A stretch of 64,000 bases of DNA. It comes from RYN-133 sp963754285 (GTDB lineage Bacteria; Actinomycetota; Actinomycetes; Mycobacteriales; Jatrophihabitantaceae). The number at the start of each line of letters is the position of its first letter. Positions within the stretch are counted from its first letter, which is position 1. The stretch covers positions 1-64,000 of the forward strand of contig CAVWFN010000004.1 in the NCBI GenBank assembly GCA_963754285.1, written 5' to 3'. The notes below the pieces were generated by a model. The model was not told the DNA's origin. It saw nothing but the letters and a program-made list of their open reading frames with translations, and made no database searches. Below, one piece after another: positions 43,808-52,637 of the stretch. Position numbers and translations under genes: made by a program.

Positions 43808-44211
43808 GCCACGACCTGATCGGCGGGCGTCCAGCCCTGCACGGTCGGCAGTCCGGCCCGGCGCCACGCCTCGAACCCGCCGACGATGTCGGTCGCGACG
43901 ATCCCGAGCGCGTTGAGCGAGTCGGCCGCGAGCGAGGACGTGTAGCCCTCGGTGCACACGATGATCCACTGCTGTCCGGGACGTGCCTGCGGCAACCGCG
44001 CCGACGAGGACGGGTGCAGCCGCCACTCGAGATGATTGCGCTCGATGACGATCGAACCGGGGATCTCGCCCGTCCCGGCCCGCTGCCACGCGGGACGGAT
44101 GTCGACCAGCTTGGCGCCCTCGTCCATGAGTCGCGCCGCCTCACGCGGCCCGACGCGGGTCAGCCGCGAGCGCGCGTCGTCCAGCATCTCGTCGACCGTC
44201 GTGAACCTCAT
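43804..44211 (-). CDS. Rhodanese-like domain sulfurtransferase
   Basis: The 135-residue single-domain rhodanese has Asp in KLVDIRPAWQRA and the catalytic Cys in IIVCTEGYTSSLAADSLNAL, with IVGGFEAWRRAGLP near the end. The start is ATG 44211. It follows cysteine dioxygenase in the same direction (40-bp gap), and both act in sulfur/cysteine chemistry, so they probably form an operon. Confidence 0.9.
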   Translation of the reverse strand: MRFTTVDEMLDDARSRLTRVGPREAARLMDEGAKLVDIRPAWQRAGTGEIPGSIVIERNHLEWRLHPSSSARLPQARPGQQWIIVCTEGYTSSLAADSLNALGIVATDIVGGFEAWRRAGLPTVQGWTPADQVVA

Positions 44212-44251
44212 GATGTCGTCTCCTCGTGACCACTCGCGCCGCAAGCGTCGC

Positions 44252-44779
44252 TCACGACGCCACCCGCACCGGGACGGACGGCTCGGGATCGTCGGTGAGG
44301 ACGGTCTTCGCCGCGACGAGGTCGCCGCCGGCGAGGTCGTAGTAGGTCATCGACGACAGCGGCGGCGAGTACGCGTGCACGCTGATCGCTGCCTGCGTGC
44401 CGGTGTTGCGCACGTCGTGGATGTAGTGCCGGCCGAACTTGACGGCATCGCCTGCTGCTCGCTCGCTGTCGCGGATCTGCACCCGTCCGTCGGCATACCC
44501 GCACGGGACGGATTCGGTGAGCGACCCGGTCAGCACCGTGAACGCGCCCGACGAGCCGCCGTGGTCGTGCAGCTCGGTCCCCTGCGACGGCAGCCAGCTG
44601 ATCAGCCAGATGTCAATGCGCGGGTCGCGATAGATGCGCTGGTGCCACCGCTCGTGCTCGTCAAAGTCGACGAACGGGTAGGCGCCTGCGCGGACCTCGT
44701 CCGCATAGAAGCGGGCGAACTCCATGAGATGTCCGGGATCGACCGGACGATCGATGCTCTGGAGGCGGCGGTGACTCAC
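44252..44779 (-). CDS. Cysteine dioxygenase (cupin)
   Basis: The 175-residue cupin has the iron-binding His pair in ELHDHGGSSGAFTVLTGSLT and a third His region VKFGRHYIHDVRNTG, plus SVHAYSPPLSSMTYYD, typical of bacterial cysteine dioxygenases oxidising cysteine to cysteine sulfinate. GTG 44779 is chosen (SHRRLQSIDRPVDP). Upstream (44820-44836) are the short palindromes CTAGCTAG and GAGAATTCTC, which could hold its promoter or operator. Confidence 0.9.
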   Translation of the reverse strand: MSHRRLQSIDRPVDPGHLMEFARFYADEVRAGAYPFVDFDEHERWHQRIYRDPRIDIWLISWLPSQGTELHDHGGSSGAFTVLTGSLTESVPCGYADGRVQIRDSERAAGDAVKFGRHYIHDVRNTGTQAAISVHAYSPPLSSMTYYDLAGGDLVAAKTVLTDDPEPSVPVRVAS

Positions 44780-44862
44780 GCTGACAAGTCTGCCGCGCAA
44801 AACCTGCTTTGTCTACCGACTAGCTAGAGAATTCTCAGGACGGTGCCTGTTCTCTGGGTGGA

Positions 44863-45261
44863 TCAGGCGGCCCACTTGAACGAGCGCATGAGGTCTTCCA
44901 CGCGCTCGACGATCTCGGGGTCACGGCCCTCGGGCATCGCGAACTCGGCCAGCAACGCGAGCCGGCCGCTGGGCGTCGGGAGCACGAAGCGCATGCCGAA
45001 CTCGTCCGGCTCGGCGTCGACCAACTCGGCCGCGACGTCACCGCCGTCGACCGGGACGGACGCGGGGCTCTGCTCGTCGAGCAGGCCGATCGTGAGCACG
45101 CCACTTGCCGGGGTGAACCGGTCGGCGCCGAGGACGACGGTGCTGAGCATCGCCAGCAGCGGCGTGCCGGCGACCTCGTCCGGGATACCGGCCTCGTCAG
45201 GGGTGACGACGACCCAGTCGCGGCAGTCCATCTCGAAAGACGGAAGGGTGAGGTCCTGCAT
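44863..45261 (-). CDS. Hypothetical protein
   Basis: The 132-residue soluble acidic protein (MQDLTLPSFEMDCRDWVVVT; ends AEFAMPEGRDPEIVERVEDL) has alternating beta/alpha character and no motif I recognise. It has an RBS-like GAGGG before ATG 45261 and good coding composition. It sits between cysteine dioxygenase and a palindromic element (copy C). Confidence 0.7.
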   Translation of the reverse strand: MQDLTLPSFEMDCRDWVVVTPDEAGIPDEVAGTPLLAMLSTVVLGADRFTPASGVLTIGLLDEQSPASVPVDGGDVAAELVDAEPDEFGMRFVLPTPSGRLALLAEFAMPEGRDPEIVERVEDLMRSFKWAA

Positions 45262-45290
45262 AGCTATCTCCCTCGGAGCTCGGGTGGCGA

Positions 45291-45372
45291 TTGAGTGGCG
45301 AACTCCCCCGAGTTACGACTCAAGAAATACTCAAGATCTGTTGAGGTTGTACCCGCGACAGGGGCCACTCAA
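45291..45372. repeat. Palindromic element, TGAGTGGCGC family, copy C (divergent)
   Basis: The outer arms TTGAGTGGC (45291-45299) and GCCACTCAA (45364-45372) are perfect inverted repeats, and inner ACTCAAG/TTGAG segments add smaller pairs. It is longer and more diverged than copies A and B. It lies in the 340-bp gap 45262-45601 between a hypothetical gene and korA. The rest of that gap shows no gene; TAGGAT at 45543-45548 is a possible -10 for korA. Confidence 0.65.
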
Positions 45373-45601
45373 GCACCCGTCGATGAAAGTAACGGCGAAT
45401 CCGGGTGCGAGGTGACGGCCCTGGGCTGGCAGGTTCTGCGCAGCAGCTTTAGGCCAAGTCCGAATTGCCCGACGGTGCGAGGTTCGTCGTGCGGTCGGCG
45501 CGTCCTGCATCACTGCGCGACGCCTGCCCGCACCCGCTCGCCTAGGATGAATGGTTGCAGAAAGCAGTGCCGCAACCATCGCCCGGAGGCGAAGCGCAGG
45601 G

Positions 45602-47452
45602 ATGTCGAAGAACGTCGAGCAGCTCGACCGCGTCGTGATCAGAATCGCGGGCGACTCCGGAGACGGAATGCAGCTCACGGGCGACAGATTCACCCAGGAA
45701 ACAGCGATGTTCGGCAACGATCTCGCGACGTTCCCGAACTTTCCGGCCGAGATCCGCGCGCCCGCCGGAACTCTTGCCGGCGTCTCGTCCTTCCAGCTGC
45801 ACTTCGCCGATCACGACATTCTGACGCCGGGTGATCGTCCCGACGTGCTCGTCGCGATGAACCCGGCCGCGCTGAAGGCGAATCTGTCGGACGTGCCCAA
45901 GGGCGCGTCGCTGATCATCGACACCCACGATTTCACCGATCGAGCCCTCGCGCGCATCGGCTGGACGTCCAATCCGCTCGAGGACGGCACCCTCGAGGGC
46001 TATCACGTCCACGCCCTCGACCTGACCGAGCTGACTCTGGAAGCCCTCAAGGAACTTGAGCTTTCACGTAAAGACGCGGGCCGGTCGAAGAACATGTTCG
46101 CGCTCGGATTGCTGTCGTGGATGTATTCGCGACCGACCGACGCGACGATGGAATTCATCGCGAAGAAATTCGCGAACAAACCGGACATTGCCGCCGCGAA
46201 CACCACCGCTTTCAAGGCGGGCTACCACTTCGGCGAGACGACCGAAGCGTTCGCGGTCTCGTACGAGATCAAGCCTGCGGCGCTGCCGAGCGGCAGGTAC
46301 CGCAACATCACCGGCAACCTGGCGCTGGCGTACGGGCTGATCGCGGCCTCGCGGCGCAGCGGCCTGCCGCTGTTCCTCGGCGCGTACCCGATCACCCCGG
46401 CCAGCGACATCCTGCACGAGCTGTCCAAGCACAAGCGCTTCGGCGTGCGCACGTTCCAGGCCGAGGACGAGATCGCCGGCATCGGCGCGGCGCTCGGCGC
46501 GGCCTTCGGCGGAGCGCTCGCGGTGACGACATCGTCCGGGCCCGGTATCGCGCTCAAGGGCGAGACGATCGGTCTCGCGGTCTCGCTCGAGCTGCCGCTG
46601 ATCATCTGCGACATCCAGCGCGGCGGGCCGTCGACCGGATTGCCGACCAAGACCGAGCAGAGCGACCTGCTGCAGGCGATGTACGGACGCAACGGCGAGG
46701 CGCCCGTCCCGATCGTCGCGCCGCAGTCACCCGGCGACTGTTTCGACGCCGCGGTCGAGGCGGCGCGCATCGCGCTGACCTACCGCACGCCGGTGTTCCT
46801 GCTCTCGGACGGTTATCTGGCCAACGGGTCCGAACCGTGGCAGGTGCCGTCGGTCGACGCGCTCCCGGATCTGTCCGTCGAGTTCGCGACGGCACCGAAC
46901 GGTGAGAACGGCGAGTACCTGCCCTACCTGCGCGATGCCGAGACGCTCGCGCGGCCGTGGGCGGTACCGGGCACGCCGGGGCTCGAGCACCGTGTCGGCG
47001 GCATCGAGAAGGCCGACAAGACCGGCAACATCAGCTACGACCCCGACAACCACGACTTCATGGTGCGCACGCGGCAGAACAAGGTCGACGGCATCGCGCG
47101 TTCGCTGCCGCCTCTTGTCGTTGATGATCCGGACGGCGACGCGCGCGTGCTCGTGCTCGGGTGGGGGTCGACCTACGGGCCGATCGGTGCCGCGTGTCGC
47201 CAGGTGCGTGCTGCCGGGTTGTCCGTGGCGCAGGCGCATCTGCGACACCTCAACCCGTTCCCGTCCGATCTCGGTGCGATTCTGGCGCGCTACGAGCGCG
47301 TCGTGATTCCCGAGATGAACATGGGTCAGCTGGCGCAGCTGATCCGTGCTCGCTATTTGATCGACGCGATCTCGGTGACGCAGGTGCGCGGCCTGCCGTT
47401 CAAGGCCGACGACCTCGCCGAGACGCTGCAAGGAGTTGTCAACCATGACTGA
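45602..47452 (+). CDS. korA: 2-oxoglutarate:ferredoxin oxidoreductase alpha subunit
   Basis: The 616-residue protein fuses the gamma domain (VVIRIAGDSGDGMQLTGDRF at residues ~8-28) with the alpha pyrimidine-binding domain (GAYPITPASDILHELSKHKR; FQAEDEIAGIGAALGAAFGG) and the C-terminal domain (NPFPSDLGAILARYERVVIP). KorAB is an alternative, CO2-fixing or oxidising 2-oxoglutarate route found in mycobacteria. It overlaps korB by 8 bp. The ATG at 45602 is preferred over 45551 because the upstream stretch is not conserved-like. Confidence 0.95.
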   Translation: MSKNVEQLDRVVIRIAGDSGDGMQLTGDRFTQETAMFGNDLATFPNFPAEIRAPAGTLAGVSSFQLHFADHDILTPGDRPDVLVAMNPAALKANLSDVPKGASLIIDTHDFTDRALARIGWTSNPLEDGTLEGYHVHALDLTELTLEALKELELSRKDAGRSKNMFALGLLSWMYSRPTDATMEFIAKKFANKPDIAAANTTAFKAGYHFGETTEAFAVSYEIKPAALPSGRYRNITGNLALAYGLIAASRRSGLPLFLGAYPITPASDILHELSKHKRFGVRTFQAEDEIAGIGAALGAAFGGALAVTTSSGPGIALKGETIGLAVSLELPLIICDIQRGGPSTGLPTKTEQSDLLQAMYGRNGEAPVPIVAPQSPGDCFDAAVEAARIALTYRTPVFLLSDGYLANGSEPWQVPSVDALPDLSVEFATAPNGENGEYLPYLRDAETLARPWAVPGTPGLEHRVGGIEKADKTGNISYDPDNHDFMVRTRQNKVDGIARSLPPLVVDDPDGDARVLVLGWGSTYGPIGAACRQVRAAGLSVAQAHLRHLNPFPSDLGAILARYERVVIPEMNMGQLAQLIRARYLIDAISVTQVRGLPFKADDLAETLQGVVNHD

Positions 47453-48458
47453 TCTCGGGCTCAAGGCCAAAGACTTCAAGACCGACCAAGAGGTGCGCTG
47501 GTGCCCCGGGTGCGGTGACTACGCGATCCTCGCCGCCGTGCAGGGCTTCATGCCCGAGCTCGGCATCCCGCGCGAGAACATCGTGTTCATCTCGGGGATC
47601 GGCTGCTCGTCGCGCTTCCCGTACTACATGAACACGTACGGCATGCACTCGATCCACGGACGTGCGCCGGCCATCGCGACGGGCCTGTCGACCTCGCGTC
47701 CCGACCTGTCGGTGTGGGTCGTGACCGGTGACGGCGACGCGCTCTCGATCGGCGGCAACCATCTGATCCACGCGCTGCGCCGCAACGTGAATCTGAAGAT
47801 CCTGCTGTTCAACAACCGGATCTACGGACTGACCAAGGGGCAGTACTCGCCCACGTCCGAGATCGGCAAGATCACCAAGTCGACGCCGATGGGTTCGCTC
47901 GACAACCCGTTCAACCCGATCTCGGTCGCGCTCGGCGCCGAGGCGACGTTCGTCGCGCGCACGCTCGACTCCGATCGCAAGCATCTGCAGTCGGTGCTGC
48001 GCTCGGCTGCTGCCCATCAGGGCACGGCGTTGATCGAGATCTACCAGAACTGCAACATCTTCAACGACGGCGCGTTCGAGGTGCTCAAGGACAACGCGAC
48101 CCGCGACGAGTGGACGATCCCGCTCGTCGACGGAGCGCCGATCCGCTTCGGCGCATCGAAGGCGGTCGTGCGGCTGTCCGACGGGTCGTTGGCCGTCGAA
48201 GAGGACGTCGCCCCTGATGACCCGCGCGTGGTCGTGCACGACGCGCATCGCCAGGATCCGTCCTACGCGTTCGCGCTGTCGCGCATCCAGTCGCTCGATA
48301 CGCGCTACGCGCCGATGGGTGTGTTCCGCTCGGTCGAGCGCGCGACCTACGACTCGCTGATGGCGGAGCAGCTCGACGCCGCCGCGACCAAGGCGCCGGG
48401 AGATGACGCTGCGTTGCAGACGCTGCTGAGCGGATCGGACACCTGGCAGGTCGGCTGA
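47445..48458 (+). CDS. korB: 2-oxoglutarate:ferredoxin oxidoreductase beta subunit
   Basis: The 337-residue subunit binds thiamine diphosphate and a 4Fe-4S cluster. It has VRWCPGCGDYAILAAVQGFM, GIGCSSRFPYYMNTYGMH and the ThDP motif VTGDGDALSIGGNHLIHALR, with NNRIYGLTKGQYSPTSEIGK. It is translationally coupled to korA. A palindromic element follows 58 bp after the stop and may terminate the transcript. Confidence 0.96.
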   Translation: MTDLGLKAKDFKTDQEVRWCPGCGDYAILAAVQGFMPELGIPRENIVFISGIGCSSRFPYYMNTYGMHSIHGRAPAIATGLSTSRPDLSVWVVTGDGDALSIGGNHLIHALRRNVNLKILLFNNRIYGLTKGQYSPTSEIGKITKSTPMGSLDNPFNPISVALGAEATFVARTLDSDRKHLQSVLRSAAAHQGTALIEIYQNCNIFNDGAFEVLKDNATRDEWTIPLVDGAPIRFGASKAVVRLSDGSLAVEEDVAPDDPRVVVHDAHRQDPSYAFALSRIQSLDTRYAPMGVFRSVERATYDSLMAEQLDAAATKAPGDDAALQTLLSGSDTWQVG

Positions 48459-48462
48459 CCGC

Positions 48463-48515
48463 CGGCACCGTCCGCCCTGCACCGTCCGCCGGTGCCGTCC
48501 GCCGGCACCGTCCGC
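48463..48515. repeat. Tandem 13-14 bp repeat (GCACCGTCCGCC)
   Basis: Four consecutive near-identical units (GGCACCGTCCGCC, CTGCACCGTCCGCC, GGTGCCGTCCGCC, GGCACCGTCCGCC) lie directly after the korB stop and abut the palindromic element at 48517. Confidence 0.85.
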
Positions 48516-48516
48516 C

Positions 48517-48588
48517 GACTTTGCACCTGGCAATGTCGCTGATCGGCGAAATTCCGGCGGGCCTGGCGACATTGCCGGATGCAAAGTC
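48517..48588. repeat. Palindromic element, GACTTTGCACC family, left copy
   Basis: The left arm starts GACTTTGCACCTGGCAATGT (48517-48539) and the right arm (48566-48588) is its reverse complement at 21 of 23 positions; the loop is about 26 nt. A further half-arm, GCCGGGTGCAAAG, lies at about 48605-48617. It precedes the DUF559-type gene and matches the array on the other side of that gene. Confidence 0.85.
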
Positions 48589-48704
48589 GCACGGGGACGA
48601 CGACGCCGGGTGCAAAGCAACCCCCTGCGTGGATCTGTGGACGGCGCGGGTGGCTGTGCACGATCAAGGGTCCGCGATGCCGAACAACCGGCACGCTGCC
48701 CGAC

Positions 48705-49655
48705 ATGTTCGAGCGCACCGTTCCCGAAACACCTTTCACCGCAGCGACCGCGAGCGCCCGCGGCTGGACACCATCTGCCCAACGCAACGCCGTGCGTACC
48801 CAGAGATGGGACCGTCTGCAACAAGGCGTATTCGCACCGGGCGCAACACCTGACGGACCGCGCCATCAGCGAGCCAGGGCAGCGAACCTTCGTGTGGCGC
48901 AAGGGGCAGCTGCGGCATGCGACCGAGCTTCGCTGAGCCATGCTTCGGCCGCGATCGCGCACGACCTCCCGGTCATCGGCCGCGCGGTCGACCAGCCATG
49001 CCTCACGGTGGAGTCGGGGACGGCGATGCGCGCTCTGGCCAAGGTTCATCTCCATCGCGCGACTCTCGATCAGATCGTGATGATCAACGGTGTCCGAGCT
49101 CTGCCGGTCAGCCGCACCGTCGTTGATCTCGCTCGCGAACACGGACTCATCGCCGGCCTCGCGGCCGCCGATTACGCGCTTCACGAGAAGCTCGTCACGG
49201 AAGACGAGCTCGCGGTCGTCCTGCAGCAGCAACGCCGCTGGCCGGGGATCAAGAAGGCTCGCTGGGTGGCCGACTTCGCCGACGCCCGCACCGAGTCGCC
49301 GCTGGAATCCGCGAGCCGGTTTCGCTGCAATCAATACGGTCTGCCCGCGCCGCGGCCGCAGGCACGAATCTGCGATCTATCGGGCACGATCGTCGCGCGA
49401 TGCGACTTCTACTGGGACGAGTTCGGGGTCGCCGGCGAAGCGGACGGTGCCATGAAGTGGGACAACGATCCCGCCCAGCGCGACAAGCGCGACGAGAAGA
49501 CCCACCTGCTCGAGAGCCTTGGACTGATCGTCGTCGACTGGGGCTGGCCGGACCTGCGACGATTCGGCACTGTCGCGCATCGGTTGCAGCTCAATTTCGC
49601 GCGTGGCGCCAGGCCAGGCTCGCCCGAGCGCCGCTGGTTCGTCCTTCCTGACTAA
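48705..49655 (+). CDS. AbiEi-antitoxin/DUF559-like protein (wHTH plus PD-(D/E)xK-like domain)
   Basis: The 316-residue protein resembles the large actinobacterial family annotated as type IV TA AbiEi-type or DUF559 proteins. It has an N-terminal winged-helix stretch (NAVRTQRWDRLQQGVFAPGA), a middle region (LHRATLDQIVMINGVRALPV, SRTVVDLAREHGLIAGLAAA) and a C-terminal endonuclease-like core with Glu in TESPLESASR, Asp/Glu-x-Asp in RCDFYWDEFGVAGEADGAMK and DWGWPDLRRF. No AbiEii toxin is adjacent. ATG 48705 is used. Palindromic repeats lie on both sides. Confidence 0.75.
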   Translation: MFERTVPETPFTAATASARGWTPSAQRNAVRTQRWDRLQQGVFAPGATPDGPRHQRARAANLRVAQGAAAACDRASLSHASAAIAHDLPVIGRAVDQPCLTVESGTAMRALAKVHLHRATLDQIVMINGVRALPVSRTVVDLAREHGLIAGLAAADYALHEKLVTEDELAVVLQQQRRWPGIKKARWVADFADARTESPLESASRFRCNQYGLPAPRPQARICDLSGTIVARCDFYWDEFGVAGEADGAMKWDNDPAQRDKRDEKTHLLESLGLIVVDWGWPDLRRFGTVAHRLQLNFARGARPGSPERRWFVLPD

Positions 49656-49663
49656 GAGCGGCG

Positions 49664-50205
49664 TCTGACTCTGCACCCGGCATCGTCGCTGCCGCTGGAC
49701 TTTGCACCCGGCATCGTCGCTCGACCGGGCCACACAGAGCCGATTGACGACATTGCCGGGTGCAAAGTCGCTACGGGACGGACGACGGCGGGCCCTGGGG
49801 CGACATCGCCACATGCAATGTCGGTGACTGACCGCGGGCGCCTGGCTTGGCACCCGGCATCGTCGCTGCCGTCCGACATTGCACCCGGCATCGTCGCTGC
49901 CGCTGGACTTTGCACCCGGCATCGTCGCTCGACCGGGCCACACAAGGCCGATTGACGACATTGCCAGGTGCAAAGTCGCCTACGGGACGGACGACGGCGG
50001 GCCGGGGCGACATCGCCGGGTGCAAGGTTGCTCGCTAACAGCGGCGTCCTACTTTGCACCTGCACGTCGCTGCCGCCGGACTTTGCACCCGGCATCGTCG
50101 CTCGACCGGGCCACACAAGGCCGATTGACGACATTGCCAGGTGCAAAGTCGCTACGGGACGGACGACGCGGGCCGATCGGCGACATTGCCGGGTGCAAAG
50201 TCCGC
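49664..50205. repeat. Palindromic repeat array, GACTTTGCACC family
   Basis: This gene-free ~540 bp holds about three tandem units of ~160-185 bp. Each contains direct copies of TTTGCACCCGGCATCGTCGC, the spacer CGACCGGGCCACACA, the inverse arm GACGACATTGCC-GGTGCAAAG and the block TACGGGACGGACGAC. Opposite arms pair into long hairpins. It lies between the DUF559-type gene and a convergent methyltransferase gene. Several small open frames cross it but only translate repeats. Confidence 0.85.
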
Positions 50206-50237
50206 ACCGACGCCGACGCCGGCCCGGCCGGGGACTG

Positions 50238-51056
50238 TCACGCGGTTGCTAGGACGGCTGCTGAACTGCCGTTGCGGCGCAACACCTCGACGTGCGCCGA
50301 GATCCGGTCGTCGAGCTCGGTGGCCTTGTGGATGAACCCGCGGCGCAGCGGAATCCCCATACGCAGCAGGGCAATCACCGGGTAACGCACGATTGCGCCG
50401 TGCAGGTGCACGCGCGAGTCGGGGAACACCGCAGGCAGCGATGCCAGCCGCGCACGATCCAGCGGCCGGCACTCGAGGCCGGGCTGCTGCCGGTCGAACA
50501 CTGCGCGGCTGAGCCCGTGCAACCGGGCCCGCCACGGGTCGGCAGCGCCGAACAGGCCACCTACGCGAAGCACTCGTCTCGCCTCGCGCAGTGCATCCGG
50601 CACGGACGTGTGGTGCAGGCAACGCTCGGACAGGTACGCATCGACGGACGCGTCCGGCAGCGGTAACCGTTCCCCCGGCGCGACGAGGACGGTCAACGAG
50701 TCGGCAACTCCGAGTTCACCGGCAAGTCGACGAGTCAGCTCCGCCTCGGCTGCGACGGGCGTCACGTGATAGGCGGAGCTTGCCCCTCCGATCAGTGCCT
50801 TGAGCGCCTCTTTTCCGGTGCCGCCCACCTGCAGGACGACGCCACCATCGACGATCGCCGGCGCCACGTGCCGGTAGATCTCTCGCTGCGCGACGGAGTC
50901 GTAAAGGTTGTCCAGCCACGCATCCATGGGCTGCGCCCAGTGTCCGCGAAACGCCAGCAGCGCACGCAGCGAAGCCAACAACTCGTCATGGCGAGCCGCA
51001 GAGCTGGCCAGGTTCCCGTAGTGCTGCATCGGGTCGAGGCGCGGGCGCGCGGACAT
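50238..51056 (-). CDS. Class I SAM-dependent methyltransferase-like protein
   Basis: The 272-residue protein has a Rossmann SAM-binding region (VLQVGGTGKEALKALIGGAS, with GGTG instead of the common GxGxG), LTVLVAPGERLPLPDASVDA, and ALREARRVLRVGGLFGAADP. The C-terminal half (RARLHGLSRAVFDRQQPGL) is less typical. ATG 51056 is chosen (SARPRLDPMQHYGN). It is divergent from the epimerase that opens the polysaccharide locus and may modify a sugar or lipid carrier there. Confidence 0.75.
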   Translation of the reverse strand: MSARPRLDPMQHYGNLASSAARHDELLASLRALLAFRGHWAQPMDAWLDNLYDSVAQREIYRHVAPAIVDGGVVLQVGGTGKEALKALIGGASSAYHVTPVAAEAELTRRLAGELGVADSLTVLVAPGERLPLPDASVDAYLSERCLHHTSVPDALREARRVLRVGGLFGAADPWRARLHGLSRAVFDRQQPGLECRPLDRARLASLPAVFPDSRVHLHGAIVRYPVIALLRMGIPLRRGFIHKATELDDRISAHVEVLRRNGSSAAVLATA

Positions 51057-51271
51057 CAATTCATTCTGACGTCCCTGGCAATACTCCAAATCGTCAGCCC
51101 CGCGACTTGATGTTGAAACATTTGCGTGGGTAGCGTCAATTGCAGAGATACACGGTAGATGCGCACATTGCGTGTATCCGGGCAGTCGGCGGTCTGCCCC
51201 GTGCGTCGTTGGCGCCGTTCGCGAAACCGCGAGCGCCACTCACTGACTTTGATCACACACCCGGAGGGACG

Positions 51272-52637
51272 ATGACGGACGCCGTGAACACGATCATCTC
51301 GCAGATGATCGACGTCGCGCGCCCCGGTCAACCCGAGATCGACGTGGACACCAAACACGAACTCGATCGGTTGACCGACCAGTTGCTCGACACCGACACG
51401 ACCGCGATCGACGAATACCACCGCTACCTGGCCGTCAAGCAGCGCGAGCTGGACCTCGACGCCGCTCACGACGAACTCCTCGCGACCTACCGAGGGCGAC
51501 GCATCGTGGTCACCGGCGGCACCGGATGTATCGGCTCGATGCTCGTCCGGCAACTGCTGCGCTACCAGCCCAGCGAGATCTTCTGCATATCCACGAACAA
51601 CGATGTCGCCCCGGTGCCTGGTGTCGCCTATCTCGACGTCGACATCCAGGACGAGGTCGCAACCCGGCGCACTCTGCGTGCGGTGCGACCCGATGTGGTG
51701 TTCCACTGCGCCGCGCAGCGCTCGCCCTGGCTCGCCGAGCGAGAGGTCGCGCGCACGGTGCGGTCGAACGTGCTCGGCACGCGCAACGTGCTCCGCGGCG
51801 CACGCGACATCGACCTGCGCAACTTCGTTCACGCCAGTACCGGCAAGGCGATGCGCTATCACACCAGCGACATCTACGCGGCGAGCAAGAAGATCGCCGA
51901 GTGGCTCGTGCATGACTACGCCGCCGAGGGACGCACCGCGAGCGCAGCGCGATTCACCCATGTCGTCGACAACGCCGTGCTGCTCGAGAAGTTGGCGAGC
52001 GCCGAAACCGACGGCGGGGTCATGCGTGTCCACGGTGCCGACATCGCGTTCTATGCGCAGTCGGCGATCGAGTCCGCGCAGTTGCTGCTGCTTGCCGGTG
52101 TGAGCTCGGCCCCGGGCCTGCGGTTGCTCGCCATCCGCGAGCTCGGCGTCACCACCACGGCTGCTGCGCGTCGTGCTCGGCCGGATGCAGGCGACGTCAC
52201 CGCACGAGCACCCGGCGATCTACCTGTCCGGATGCGACCAGGGTTACGAACGCGGCAACCCGCCGGGCCTGTATGACCCGCAGACAGCGACCGAGGTGAG
52301 CCCGTTGATCAATGCCGTCGAAGCGCGCACGGTCACGGCTTTGCACAACGCTCCGCAAGTGGATCAATTCCGTTGCGGACACGGCGAAACCGCACGTGTT
52401 GACGCCGTTGTCGACGCGCTTGCGGCGCGGTGCCGACAGGGCGATCCGAGCGCCATCGCCGACGAGTTGAGCGGCGCGGTCCGGATGCAGGCCGAGTCGG
52501 CGTTCACCGTGTGTCCCGAAGACCTGTTCGCACGCCTGGACGGCATGGCCCGCACCGCAGGCGTCCCACTCCCGACCAGGCGCCGGCCCGGACACAGACA
52601 TCCGAACGGGTACGTGCCGGCGTCCTACGTCGCGTGA
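51272..52637 (+). CDS. NAD-dependent sugar epimerase/dehydratase-like protein (frameshifted)
   Basis: After an ~80-residue helical N-terminal extension the Rossmann fold begins with IVVTGGTGCIGSMLVRQLLR. It includes VVFHCAAQRSPWLAE and the catalytic Tyr-x3-Lys in IYAASKKIAEWLVHDY, as in UDP-sugar epimerases/dehydratases. The first frame runs to LGVTTTA (about 52160). Removing one base near 52163 continues it as LRVVLGRMQATSPHEHPAIY to TGA at 52637. It opens the exopolysaccharide locus. Confidence 0.82.

Noticed and set aside
44820..44836. Operator upstream of cysteine dioxygenase (CTAGCTAG and GAGAATTCTC)
   Set aside because: Short palindromes of 8 and 10 bp are weak evidence; mentioned only in the gene entry.
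49664..50205. CRISPR-like array
   Set aside because: Units are palindromic with opposite arms and spacers that are themselves repeated, not unique; no Cas genes are in the window.
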